Part shown: in pieces, positions 16,397 to 23,703 of the stretch
Layout of the letters: the number at the start of each line of letters is the position of its first letter
Numbering within the stretch: position 1 is the first letter of the stretch
Assembly: GCF_020742175.1 (NCBI RefSeq)
Contig: NZ_DYXM01000111.1
Span: forward strand, 1 to 24,031
DNA length: 24,031 nt
Source of the DNA: Dietzia timorensis
GTDB lineage: Bacteria > Actinomycetota > Actinomycetes > Mycobacteriales > Mycobacteriaceae
Direction: 5' to 3'
Translations under genes and position numbers: made by a program
The notes under the pieces: generated by a model
Databases searched by the model: none
What the model was told of the DNA's origin: nothing
What the model saw: the letters and a program-made list of their open reading frames with translations, nothing else

Positions 16397-17842
16397 CTAC
16401 GAGGTCGTCACCGACGCCCTGCTGCGCGCTGGCGACTCTTCGTCGGCGGGGGTTGTAAGTCGAGCCGAGTCGCTGTCGTCGATTTCGTGGGAGGCGACTG
16501 CCGCCGGTTCGCCGGACGGCAGCCCCGACCGGGCACTGTCCCACGTATTTCGGTCCCAGATGCCGGCACGCTTGGACACGACCGTGGCTACAAGTGCCTG
16601 ACCGGTGACATTCACTGCGGTGCGGCCCATGTCCAGGATGGGCTCCACGGCCAGGAGTAGGCCGACGCCGGAAAGTGGAAGGCCGAGGGTCGACAGCGTG
16701 AGAGTGAGCATCACCGTCGCGCCGGTCGTTCCGGCGGTCGCGGCCGAACCGAGAACGGAGACGATCATGATCAGAACGTAATCGGTAAATCCGAGGGGAA
16801 GGCCGTAGAACTGGGCAACGAAAATAGCTGCAATCGCGGGATAGATTGCCGCGCAGCCGTCCATCTTGGTCGTGGCGCCGAGTGGAATGGCGAAGGAGGC
16901 ATATTCCCGCGGCACGCCCATTGATTGCTCGGAAACCCGCTGGGTCAGCGGCATGACGCCCATCGACGAGCGGCTGACGAACCCGAGGCTGGTTACCGGC
17001 CAGACACGGCGGAAGAACCCGAGAACGGGGATTCGATGCGCCGCGAGAACGACCGGGTAGAGAACACCGATAACGAGTGCCAGTCCGATGTAGATGGCAA
17101 TGGCGAACTTGCCGAGCGAACCGAGAGCATCCCATCCGTAATCGGAAACGGCGTGACCGATAAGTGCTGCGGTGCCGATCGGGGCCAGGCGGATGACCCA
17201 CCACAGCACCTTCTGCACCACGCTGAGGAATGATTCGGTGAACTTGAGGAACGGTTCCGCTGCGGGACCGACCTTGACAGCAGCGGCACCGATGACGCCG
17301 GCGATGACGAGAAGCTGGAGTACGTTGAACGCGAGCGTGGTCTCGCCGTCGCTCGTCGAAGTGCCGAGGCCGAGAATGTTCTCGGGAACGATGCCCTGAA
17401 TGAAGGCGAGCCAGCTCCCGGTGCTCTCCGGTTCCGCGGCGCTCGAGGCGGCAACGCTCGTCCCTTCACCGGGGCGAACCAACAGGCCAACGCCGATCCC
17501 GATCAGAACCGATGCCGCGGCCGTGATCATGAACCAGAAAATCGTGCTGACCGCCAACTTCGCGGCGTTGGTGACCTGGCGAAGATTCGCCACAGAAGTG
17601 ATCACTGCCGCAACGACAAGCGGCGGGATCATGACCTTGAGTAGCTGGACGTACGTGTCGCCGACGCCGCTGAGTAGTCCTGCCAGGGCACCTTCGGACC
17701 CCTGAGCTCGCGCAATGAATCCGAGGATGAGCCCGACGATCAGGCCTGCAATGACCTGTGCTCCGAATCCTCGTGACCAAGAAGGTAGCCGGCTGAGGCC
17801 GCGCGGCGCGCGTGCTTCACCTTGCGACTGTGTTTTCGGCAT
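16397..17842 (-). CDS. DAACS-family sodium:dicarboxylate/amino-acid symporter
   Basis: 481 residues with eight or so hydrophobic segments and the two re-entrant regions of the glutamate-transporter fold. Family signs: VQLLKVMIPPLVVAAVITSV, the serine-rich hairpin SRSSMGVMPLTQ, the TM7 motif appearing as GATTKMDGCAAIYPA (canonical NMDGT altered to KMDGC), AGTTGATVMLTLTL and ILDMGRTAVNVTGQA. These proteins import C4-dicarboxylates, glutamate/aspartate or cystine with cations; the altered motif makes the substrate uncertain, with a TcyP-like cystine carrier possible. ATG 17842 is chosen, with AAGGAG upstream (10 bases away); a frame running back to 18130 would cross the tRNA terminator. A hydrophilic tail of about 50 residues follows the last membrane segment. 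It is monocistronic as far as can be seen. Confidence 0.9.
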   Translation of the reverse strand: MPKTQSQGEARAPRGLSRLPSWSRGFGAQVIAGLIVGLILGFIARAQGSEGALAGLLSGVGDTYVQLLKVMIPPLVVAAVITSVANLRQVTNAAKLAVSTIFWFMITAAASVLIGIGVGLLVRPGEGTSVAASSAAEPESTGSWLAFIQGIVPENILGLGTSTSDGETTLAFNVLQLLVIAGVIGAAAVKVGPAAEPFLKFTESFLSVVQKVLWWVIRLAPIGTAALIGHAVSDYGWDALGSLGKFAIAIYIGLALVIGVLYPVVLAAHRIPVLGFFRRVWPVTSLGFVSRSSMGVMPLTQRVSEQSMGVPREYASFAIPLGATTKMDGCAAIYPAIAAIFVAQFYGLPLGFTDYVLIMIVSVLGSAATAGTTGATVMLTLTLSTLGLPLSGVGLLLAVEPILDMGRTAVNVTGQALVATVVSKRAGIWDRNTWDSARSGLPSGEPAAVASHEIDDSDSARLTTPADEESPARSRASVTTS

Positions 17843-18090
17843 TCCTGTTGTTCTCCTTGTTCCACGTAGACGCGGCGTGAGCCGAGCTCGCGCTGATAAA
17901 AAACTCTGGGACGTTGCCGGCGTCGTGGAGCACATTGGTTCCGAGAGGCATTGCGGTCGTCCCTGCCACCCTGGGACAACAGGCGGGGGGCCGCAAAACA
18001 TTCCTGTGCGTTGATCTGCGCAATAGTTGCGCGCGCCGTCAGCCCTGTAGAGGACGAAAGTTGTGGCGGGTTTCTGCTGGATACAGGAAG
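17843..18090. other. Upstream region of the symporter gene; no gene seen
   Basis: About 250 bases between the symporter start and the tRNA terminator. Open frames here have no ribosome site or recognisable product. It must hold the symporter promoter on the minus strand, but I cannot place -35 and -10 elements with confidence. Confidence 0.5.
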
Positions 18091-18122
18091 AAAAAACGAC
18101 CCCGGAATACACCGAAGTCGTT
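18091..18122 (-). terminator. Intrinsic terminator of tRNA-Pro
   Basis: Read on the minus strand, an 11-bp stem (18122-18112 with 18105-18095, two G-U pairs) with a six-base loop is followed by a run of T (complement of 18091-18096). It lies 21 bases beyond the tRNA 3' end, a textbook intrinsic terminator, and separates the tRNA from the symporter gene downstream. Confidence 0.85.
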
Positions 18123-18143
18123 CGATTCATGAAGATTTACTTG

Positions 18144-18217
<74 letters not shown>

Positions 18218-18240
18218 TCCATCGCGTTGGCGACGAGACA

Positions 18241-18270
18241 ACCTTAGCCGATAGCGTCCGGCTCGCCCAA
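18241..18270 (-). promoter_or_regulatory. Candidate promoter of tRNA-Pro
   Basis: On the minus strand TTGGGC (18270-18265) and TAAGGT (18246-18241) are 18 bases apart and would start transcription some 15-20 bases before the tRNA. The elements are only approximate matches to sigma-70-type consensus. Confidence 0.35.
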
Positions 18271-18312
18271 TCCGGCTCGAACGAACGCCGGGGGCATATC
18301 AAAAAGGACGCT

Positions 18313-18351
18313 TGTTCTATAAGATGTTCTCTGGTCCTGTTACGGAGAACA
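18313..18351 (+). promoter_or_regulatory. Repeated TGTTCT motifs with an inverted AGAACA upstream of gdhA
   Basis: TGTTCT occurs at 18313-18318 and again at 18325-18330, 12 bases apart, and its inverse AGAACA at 18346-18351. The pair TGTTCTC (18325-18331) and GAGAACA (18345-18351) is a perfect 7-bp inverted repeat around 13 bases. It also overlaps a possible -10 element, TATAAG (18318-18323). A binding site for a nitrogen or stress regulator is possible, but it does not match the AmtR or GlnR consensus I know. Confidence 0.4.
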
Positions 18352-18362
18352 CCAAAATTGCA

Positions 18363-18424
18363 GCCTGGTTTCCTCAGTAGCCGCCTTTAGAAAGTTGATG
18401 AAGGCGCACTGAGAAACCAATGGC
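18363..18424 (+). other. Long imperfect hairpin in the gdhA leader
   Basis: Four stacked helices can form: GCC (18363-18365) with 18422-18424, TGGTTTC (18366-18372) with GAAACCA (18413-18419), TCAGT (18374-18378) with ACTGA (18408-18412), and CGCCTT (18382-18387) with AAGGCG (18401-18406), separated by small bulges, around a 13-base loop. That is 21 pairs over 62 bases, ending 56 bases before the gdhA start. No T-run follows on the plus strand, so it does not look like a plain terminator. I recognise no known riboswitch. Confidence 0.6.
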
Positions 18425-18480
18425 CTATTAGCGGACTGGGGAGCATGCCCAGTTGCTCGCCTAAGGATGAAAGAGGGTTC

Positions 18481-19827
18481 ATGTCCAAGGTTGATTCGCA
18501 TTTGATCGATGTCTATGACGAGGTTGTTCGTCGCAATCCGGGGGAACGCGAGTTCCATCAAGCCGTTCGCGAGGTTCTCGAATCTTTGGCACCGGTTGTC
18601 GCCAAGCACCCCGAATACACCGAAGCATCGATCATAGAGCGAATGTGTGAACCAGAGCGGCAGATCATCTTTCGTGTTCCGTGGGTCGATGACGCCGGCA
18701 ACGTGCGCGTCAACCGCGGTTTCCGAGTCGAGTTCAATTCGGCACTCGGCCCATACAAGGGCGGGCTTCGCTTCCACCCGTCGGTGTATTTGGGGATCGT
18801 CAAGTTCCTCGGTTTCGAGCAGATCTTCAAAAACGCCTTGACCGGGCTTCCTATCGGCGGCGGAAAGGGCGGCTCGGACTTCAACCCCCGAGGACGCTCC
18901 GACGGCGAAATCATGCGTTTTTGCCAGTCGTTCATGTCCGAGCTCCACCGGCACATCGGCGAATACACCGACGTGCCCGCAGGCGATATCGGAGTCGGCC
19001 TCCGCGAAGTGGGATATCTCTTCGGCCAGTACAAGCGCCTGACAAACCGTTATGAATCCGGTGTCCTCACCGGAAAAGGTCTTGGCTGGGGCGGCTCCCT
19101 GGTGCGCACCGAGGCGACCGGCTACGGCACGGTGTTCTTCGCCGACGAGATGCTCAAGACGAAGAACCAGAGCTTCGAGGGCAAGAAGGTCGTCGTTTCC
19201 GGCTCCGGAAACGTGGCGATTTACGCGATCGACAAGGTTCACGAGCTCGGCGGTACCGTAGTCGCCTGCTCAGACTCGGCCGGCTACGTCGTCGACGAGA
19301 ACGGGCTCGACCTTGATCTGGTCAAGGAGATCAAAGAGGTTCGCCGCGACCGCATAAAGGACTACCTGCAGACGCATAAGTCGGCGTCTTACGTGTCCGG
19401 CGGTTCCATCTGGGACGTGGAGTGCGACATCGCACTCCCTTGCGCCACGCAGAACGAGATCGAAGAAGACCAGGCGGTCAAGCTCGTGAAGAACGGGTGC
19501 TCCCTCGTCGCCGAGGGCGCCAACATGCCGAGCACCCCGGAGGCGATCCGGATTTTCCAGGACGCCGACATCCTCTACGGCCCGGGCAAGGCGGTTAACG
19601 CCGGTGGCGTCGCCACCTCGGCGCTCGAAATGCAGCAGAACGCCTCGCGGGATTCGTGGTCGTTCGAGTACACCGAGGAGCGTCTCCAGCAGATCATGCG
19701 GGACATACACAAGCGGTGCGTCAAGACTGCAGACCAGTACGGTTCCCCCGGCAACTACGTTGTCGGAGCCAATATCGGCGGATTCACCCAGGTAGCCGAG
19801 GCAATGCTGGCGTTCGGCGTCATCTAG
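18481..19827 (+). CDS. gdhA: NADP-type glutamate dehydrogenase
   Basis: 448 residues, the length of the hexameric NADP(H) enzymes, and collinear with E. coli GdhA: NPGEREFHQAVREVLESL, FRVPWVDD, GPYKGGLRFHPSV, GGGKGGSDF (catalytic/binding lysines), DVPAGDIGVG with the catalytic aspartate, TGKGLGWGGSL, VSGSGNVAIYAI (Rossmann dinucleotide loop), ALPCATQNE and EGANMPSTPEA, ending MLAFGVI. It aminates 2-oxoglutarate with ammonium and NADPH, so it links carbon and nitrogen metabolism. ATG 18481 matches the homologous start; it has AGAGGG close upstream. An in-frame ATG at 18445 would add 12 residues with no family resemblance. The long, structured leader (see 18313-18424) suggests regulated expression. 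Confidence 0.96.
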   Translation: MSKVDSHLIDVYDEVVRRNPGEREFHQAVREVLESLAPVVAKHPEYTEASIIERMCEPERQIIFRVPWVDDAGNVRVNRGFRVEFNSALGPYKGGLRFHPSVYLGIVKFLGFEQIFKNALTGLPIGGGKGGSDFNPRGRSDGEIMRFCQSFMSELHRHIGEYTDVPAGDIGVGLREVGYLFGQYKRLTNRYESGVLTGKGLGWGGSLVRTEATGYGTVFFADEMLKTKNQSFEGKKVVVSGSGNVAIYAIDKVHELGGTVVACSDSAGYVVDENGLDLDLVKEIKEVRRDRIKDYLQTHKSASYVSGGSIWDVECDIALPCATQNEIEEDQAVKLVKNGCSLVAEGANMPSTPEAIRIFQDADILYGPGKAVNAGGVATSALEMQQNASRDSWSFEYTEERLQQIMRDIHKRCVKTADQYGSPGNYVVGANIGGFTQVAEAMLAFGVI

Positions 19828-19913
19828 GTATTGGCGCCGGGCCGTGACCGGATCCCGGCTCCGGCTACTACGAGACGCGCCGCGTCTTCTGTGGCATAGG
19901 AATGACTCATCCT

Positions 19914-19940
19914 GAAAGGGCCCCGACACGGGGCCCTTTC
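19914..19940 (+). terminator. Intrinsic terminator after gdhA
   Basis: A perfect 11-bp stem (19914-19924 with 19930-19940) with a GACAC loop, ending in CCCTTTC and followed by GTCATTT, lies 86 bases after the gdhA stop. It insulates gdhA from the metal importer operon. Confidence 0.85.
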
Positions 19941-19981
19941 GTCATTTCCGGTGTCCAAACAACAACGCGCCCAAAGGCACA

Positions 19982-20011
19982 TTGAATTGTTTGAAGACTC
20001 TAAGTTAGAGT
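19982..20011 (+). promoter_or_regulatory. Candidate promoter and palindromic operator of the metal importer operon
   Basis: ACTCTAAGTTAGAGT at 19997-20011 is a perfect palindrome around a central G, with two more A/T pairs beyond one mismatch on each side. TTGAAT (19982-19987) and TAGAGT (20006-20011), 18 bases apart, could be the -35 and -10; the palindrome covers the -10. A metal-sensing repressor (MntR, Zur or another DtxR-family protein) is the obvious candidate, but the sequence does not match the DtxR iron box. Confidence 0.6.
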
Positions 20012-20018
20012 TTTGTGC

Positions 20019-21044
20019 ATGGTCACACGCAAGAGCGGAGAGCGAGGAGTGCCAGGTCCGGCGCAGATCACTCTTGCGTGCCTGCTCTTGTTGGCCGTAC
20101 TTGTCAGTGCGATCGGATTCGCCCGGGCGGACGAGACCGACGAAGGCAAGGGGCCTCAGGTTTTTGCGACGACGGGATTCATCGCCGACGCGGTCCGCAA
20201 TATCGCCCCGGATGCGGAGGTAACGACGCTCGTCGGGCCGGGTGGCGATCCGCACCATTACCAGCCGTCGACAAAGCAGATTCAGAAGATGCTTGGTTCG
20301 GATGTCGTCCTGTGGAACGGCCTTTATCTGGAAGCTCAGATGGTCGACCAGCTCGCGGGGCTGAGGGAGAAGCAGATGGCCGTAGCCGACGCGATTCCAA
20401 GGGGCGAACTCATCGCCACCACGAAAGAGTCGGTGACCGGTGCTGGCGGGCTCGAACGGGACAACGCCACCGCCGCCTACGATCCGCACATCTGGAACAG
20501 CCCTGCCTTGTGGCAGCAGACTATCGAACCCATTGCCGACAGGTTGTCCGAACTGCGCCCGGAGAACGCGGAAGAGTACGCGTCGAACGCGCGCGAATAC
20601 ATCCGACAGATCGATGACATCGCGCGGCAGGCGCGGGACGTTGTTTCCGGAATTCCCGTCGAGGACCGAGTGCTTGTCACCGGGCACGATGCGTTCGGTT
20701 ACCTGGGGCGTGACCTGGATATCGACGTCCACGCCACGGATTTCATCGCCGCGGATGCGCAAGTGAGCGCCAATCAGCTCAGCGGACTCGCAGACATGAT
20801 CGTCGACGAACGTATCCGAACGATATTCCTCGACAACCAATCCAACCCGCAGGCCATCTCCAGTCTTCGCGAAGCGGTGCAGGCGAGAGGCGGAACGGTG
20901 TCGATCTCACCCGACGCGCTATATGCGGATTCGCTCGGCACCGAGGCCGAAATGAGTACCTACACAGGCGCGTACCGGCACAACGTCGAATCGATCGCCG
21001 GCGCGATGCGCCAAACACATGACGAGAAGATAGCGGGGGAGTAG
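20019..21044 (+). CDS. Metal ABC importer, substrate-binding protein (TroA/ZnuA family)
   Basis: 341 residues from ATG 20019. A signal peptide is clear: basic MVTRKSGERG, then ITLACLLLLAVLVSAIGFA, cleaved around ARA-DE; no lipobox cysteine is in the usual place (the cysteine sits within the hydrophobic stretch). The cluster 9 (SBP_bac_9) fold follows: VFATTGFIADAV, GGDPHHYQPS (ligand H79 or H80), YDPHIW (H157), TGHDAFGYLG (H223) and FLDNQSNP (D272). Three histidines plus aspartate fit TroA-like proteins, which carry Mn or Zn; the His-rich loop of ZnuA is missing. GTG 20049 with GGAG at 20037-20040 is an alternative start, but it would drop the basic residues. The ATG lies about where the predicted transcript would begin, so leaderless translation is possible. 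First gene of a four-gene operon. Confidence 0.88.
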   Translation: MVTRKSGERGVPGPAQITLACLLLLAVLVSAIGFARADETDEGKGPQVFATTGFIADAVRNIAPDAEVTTLVGPGGDPHHYQPSTKQIQKMLGSDVVLWNGLYLEAQMVDQLAGLREKQMAVADAIPRGELIATTKESVTGAGGLERDNATAAYDPHIWNSPALWQQTIEPIADRLSELRPENAEEYASNAREYIRQIDDIARQARDVVSGIPVEDRVLVTGHDAFGYLGRDLDIDVHATDFIAADAQVSANQLSGLADMIVDERIRTIFLDNQSNPQAISSLREAVQARGGTVSISPDALYADSLGTEAEMSTYTGAYRHNVESIAGAMRQTHDEKIAGE

Positions 21045-21797
21045 ATGTCTGCAGAGCATTCGATGGCATGCCAGGTGGAGAACCTGTCGGTGGCCTACAA
21101 GGACACTGCCGTTCTCCAGCGCGCGACCTTCGACGTCCCGGCAGGGGTCGTCATGGGCATCGTAGGACCCAATGGCGCCGGAAAGTCGACGCTGCTCAAG
21201 GCGGTGCTCGGACTTCAGCCACCGCTGACCGGTCGGGCCGTATTCTTCGGGCAGAAACTCGCCAATGTGCGTTCTCGTGTGGGATACATGCCCCAATCCT
21301 CCGGCGTCGACTGGGATTTTCCTGCAAGCGTGTTCGACGTGGTGCAGATGGGGACATTCGCTCAGCTCGGCTGGTTTCGACGCCCTGGTGCTCAACAGAA
21401 GAAGAGCACCTTTGAGGCTTTGGAGATGGTGGGCATGTCCGACTTCGCGGGGCGGCAATTCGGCCAGCTCTCCGGCGGCCAGCGCCAGCGCGTGTTCCTC
21501 GCCCGGGCGCTGGTGTCCTCCCCGGATCTCTACATTCTCGACGAGCCATTTCAGGGCATCGACGCCAAGAGTCAGGCCGCCATCGCCCGCGTTTTCGCCG
21601 ACCTGCGCTCGGACGGCAAGACGATTGTGTTCGTTCACCACGACCTTGGCTCCGTGCGCGAATACTGCGATCAGGTCACCCTGCTCAACCGCACGGTCGT
21701 CGCGAGCGGACCGGTGGATACGACCTACACCACCGACGCCATCGGAGAGACCTTCGAGATGAGCCTCGACGAACGCGCGCTTTCCGGGGCTGCCTGA
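21045..21797 (+). CDS. Metal ABC importer, ATPase subunit
   Basis: 250 residues. Walker A GPNGAGKST at 41-49, Q-loop MPQSSGVDWDFP, signature LSGGQRQR, Walker B LYILDEPFQGID and the switch histidine in FVHHDLGS are all present, so it is a competent ABC ATPase of the Mn/Zn/Fe uptake class. ATG 21045 follows the binding-protein stop with no gap; the stop overlaps the first permease start by one base (TGATG). It would power the two permeases encoded next. Confidence 0.95.
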   Translation: MSAEHSMACQVENLSVAYKDTAVLQRATFDVPAGVVMGIVGPNGAGKSTLLKAVLGLQPPLTGRAVFFGQKLANVRSRVGYMPQSSGVDWDFPASVFDVVQMGTFAQLGWFRRPGAQQKKSTFEALEMVGMSDFAGRQFGQLSGGQRQRVFLARALVSSPDLYILDEPFQGIDAKSQAAIARVFADLRSDGKTIVFVHHDLGSVREYCDQVTLLNRTVVASGPVDTTYTTDAIGETFEMSLDERALSGAA

Positions 21798-22759
21798 TGG
21801 ACGCTTCCATCCTCGCGTTGGCTCCCACCGAGTTCCTCGCCGACCACACCTACCGCACCGTTCTCCTCGGGACGGTCTTAATCGGTATGACGGCGGGCGC
21901 GCTGGGCTGTTTCGCCTACCTACGCAAGCAGGCGCTCATCTCCGACGTTGTGTCCCATTCGGCCCTGCCGGGCGTGCTCGCGGCCTTCCTCATCGCCTCG
22001 CTGGTATTTGGCTCGGACGGGCGGTCGATGCTGTGGCTCCTCATCGGTGCGATCATCACGGGCGTGGCGGCGTCGCTGCTGTCCAACAGGATTGCCGACA
22101 AGGCTCCGATTGGCCACGACTCCGCGATGGCGGTCGTTCTTGTCACGTTCTTCGGTTTCGGCATGCTTCTGATGAGGGTGATCTCCGACGGCGACTATGC
22201 CGGTAAGGGCGGGGTACAGGACTACCTGTTCGGCAACGCGTCCGTGCTCACTTCGGGAGACGTGTGGATGAGCGCGGCCACGGGCGCTGTGGCGCTCGCC
22301 GTCATGGCCGGGTTGTGGAAGCAATTCGCCCTGCGCACCTTCGACCCGGTCGCCGCCGAGGTCGCGGGGATCCCGCCGCGGTTCATCGATGCCGCGATGT
22401 TCGGCGCGGTCGCCATAGCAACGGTCAACGGAGTCAAGGCGGTCGGTCTCGTGCTGATGGTGGCTTTTGTCGTCACCCCGCCGGCGATCGCGCGACAGTG
22501 GACCCACCGGCTCGGCCCGATGGTCGCGCTCGCCGGCGCGGTCGGAGCGGGCGCGAGCGCGCTGGGGGCGTACCTGTCGATCGCGCTGGGCGGCCTTCCC
22601 ACAGGACCCGTGGTCGTGATCGTGCTCTTCGTCGCTTTCGTGTTCTCGGTGGCGTTCGCTCCGGGGCGCAGCATTTTCGCCCTCGCAGCACGCAGGTCCC
22701 GGCTGCGCCGGCAGCTTCGCGCCGACGTGCTCGCGGGGGCGGAGGGAGGCGCGCGATGA
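21797..22759 (+). CDS. Metal ABC importer, permease 1 (ABC-3 family)
   Basis: 320 residues with about eight or nine hydrophobic segments. ABC-3 family signs are GALGCFAYLRKQALISDVVSHSALPGV near the N-terminus and RTFDPVAAEVAGIPPRFIDAAMFGAVAIATVNGVKAVG, followed by LVLMVAFVVTPPAIAR. The C-terminal tail is short and basic. It is translationally coupled on both sides: one-base overlap with the ATPase gene and ATGA overlap with the next permease. Paired permeases resemble TroC/TroD. Confidence 0.93.
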   Translation: MDASILALAPTEFLADHTYRTVLLGTVLIGMTAGALGCFAYLRKQALISDVVSHSALPGVLAAFLIASLVFGSDGRSMLWLLIGAIITGVAASLLSNRIADKAPIGHDSAMAVVLVTFFGFGMLLMRVISDGDYAGKGGVQDYLFGNASVLTSGDVWMSAATGAVALAVMAGLWKQFALRTFDPVAAEVAGIPPRFIDAAMFGAVAIATVNGVKAVGLVLMVAFVVTPPAIARQWTHRLGPMVALAGAVGAGASALGAYLSIALGGLPTGPVVVIVLFVAFVFSVAFAPGRSIFALAARRSRLRRQLRADVLAGAEGGAR

Positions 22760-23664
22760 GCTTCGCCGTCGGAGTGCTCCTGCTCGCCGTCGTCACCGCG
22801 ATGGCGTGCGCGCTGCCCGGAGTCTTTGTGGTCGTGCGAGGGCAGGCGATGCTCGTCGACGCGATCTCGCACGCAATCCTGCCGGGCATTGTCGTCGGTT
22901 TCGCGCTCACCGGGGAGATGCAGTCCCCGGCGCTCGTGGTCGGCGCCGCTCTGGCCGGGCTTCTCGTGGTGCTCGGCACCGAGGCGATCGCGCGTACCGG
23001 GCTCATCACCGGGGACGCGCCCCAGGGCCTCGTCTTTCCGGCGCTGTTCTCTGCCGGAGTGCTCATGGTCTCGGCGTCGTTTGGCGATATTCATCTCGAT
23101 ACCCACGCGGTGCTCGTCGGCGATCTCAACCTCGTCGCCTTCGAACAGATCGAGGTCGCGGGCCGGGAGATCGGGCCCAAGTACCTGTATGTGATGCTCG
23201 CCCTGCTCGCGCTCAACTCCGTCGTCATAGGCGTGCTGTATAGGCGACTGGTCGCCGCGACCTTCGACCCGGAGTTCGCACGGGTGGCGGGCCTCGCGCC
23301 GCAGCGCGTCGGGTTGGCACTGATGTTCTGCGTCGCCATGACGGTGACCGGCGCATTCAACGCTGCAGGAGCAATCCTCGTGGTCGCGCTGGTCGTGGTG
23401 CCGGCCGCGACCGCGCGGCTCGTCGCCGACCGGCTCCCGGCGATGATCGCGATCGCCCTTGCCGTGGCGGGCGTGGGCGCCATCGCCGGGTTCGGCCTCG
23501 CCTACGCCGTCGACGCACCAACGAGCGCCGGAATGGCCGTGTTCTACGGGCTGCTCTTCGCGGCGACCCTCGCGGCGCGCGGAGGTCGGCGCGGGAGACG
23601 CACCACAGGTGCTCGGCGCGGCGAACGACGCCCGGCAGCACGTAACCTGGTGGGCGGCAGCTAG
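22756..23664 (+). CDS. Metal ABC importer, permease 2 (ABC-3 family)
   Basis: 302 residues from ATG 22756, which overlaps the permease 1 stop (ATGA) and has GGAGGGAGG just upstream; the longer frame from 22264 is unrelated sequence inside the previous gene. Hydrophobic segments and the ABC-3 motifs are repeated: CALPGVFVVVRGQAMLVDAISHAILPGIV, TFDPEFARVAGLAPQRV and ILVVALVVVPAATARL. The last ~28 residues are strongly basic (RGGRRGRRTTGARRGERR). It is homologous to permease 1, so the pore is probably a heterodimer. Confidence 0.93.
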   Translation: MSFAVGVLLLAVVTAMACALPGVFVVVRGQAMLVDAISHAILPGIVVGFALTGEMQSPALVVGAALAGLLVVLGTEAIARTGLITGDAPQGLVFPALFSAGVLMVSASFGDIHLDTHAVLVGDLNLVAFEQIEVAGREIGPKYLYVMLALLALNSVVIGVLYRRLVAATFDPEFARVAGLAPQRVGLALMFCVAMTVTGAFNAAGAILVVALVVVPAATARLVADRLPAMIAIALAVAGVGAIAGFGLAYAVDAPTSAGMAVFYGLLFAATLAARGGRRGRRTTGARRGERRPAARNLVGGS

Positions 23665-23703
23665 TAGGTAGCGAGCCGCCGAACGGAAGAGGGTGAGCGA
23701 GCG

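Noticed and set aside
17843..18130. N-terminal extension of the symporter frame back to 18130
   Set aside because: It crosses the tRNA terminator and encodes no membrane or family sequence; ATG 17842 has a good ribosome site.
18340..19242. Open frame of 300 codons on the minus strand across gdhA
   Set aside because: Antisense to a highly conserved enzyme; no motifs.
19997..20011. Reading the palindrome before the metal importer as a DtxR/IdeR iron box
   Set aside because: It contains TTAG half-sites but not the GGTTAGGCT core; a different regulator is more likely.
22264..22755. Upstream part of the permease 2 frame
   Set aside because: It lies wholly inside permease 1 in another frame and is Arg-rich; ATG 22756 has a strong ribosome site and ATGA overlap.
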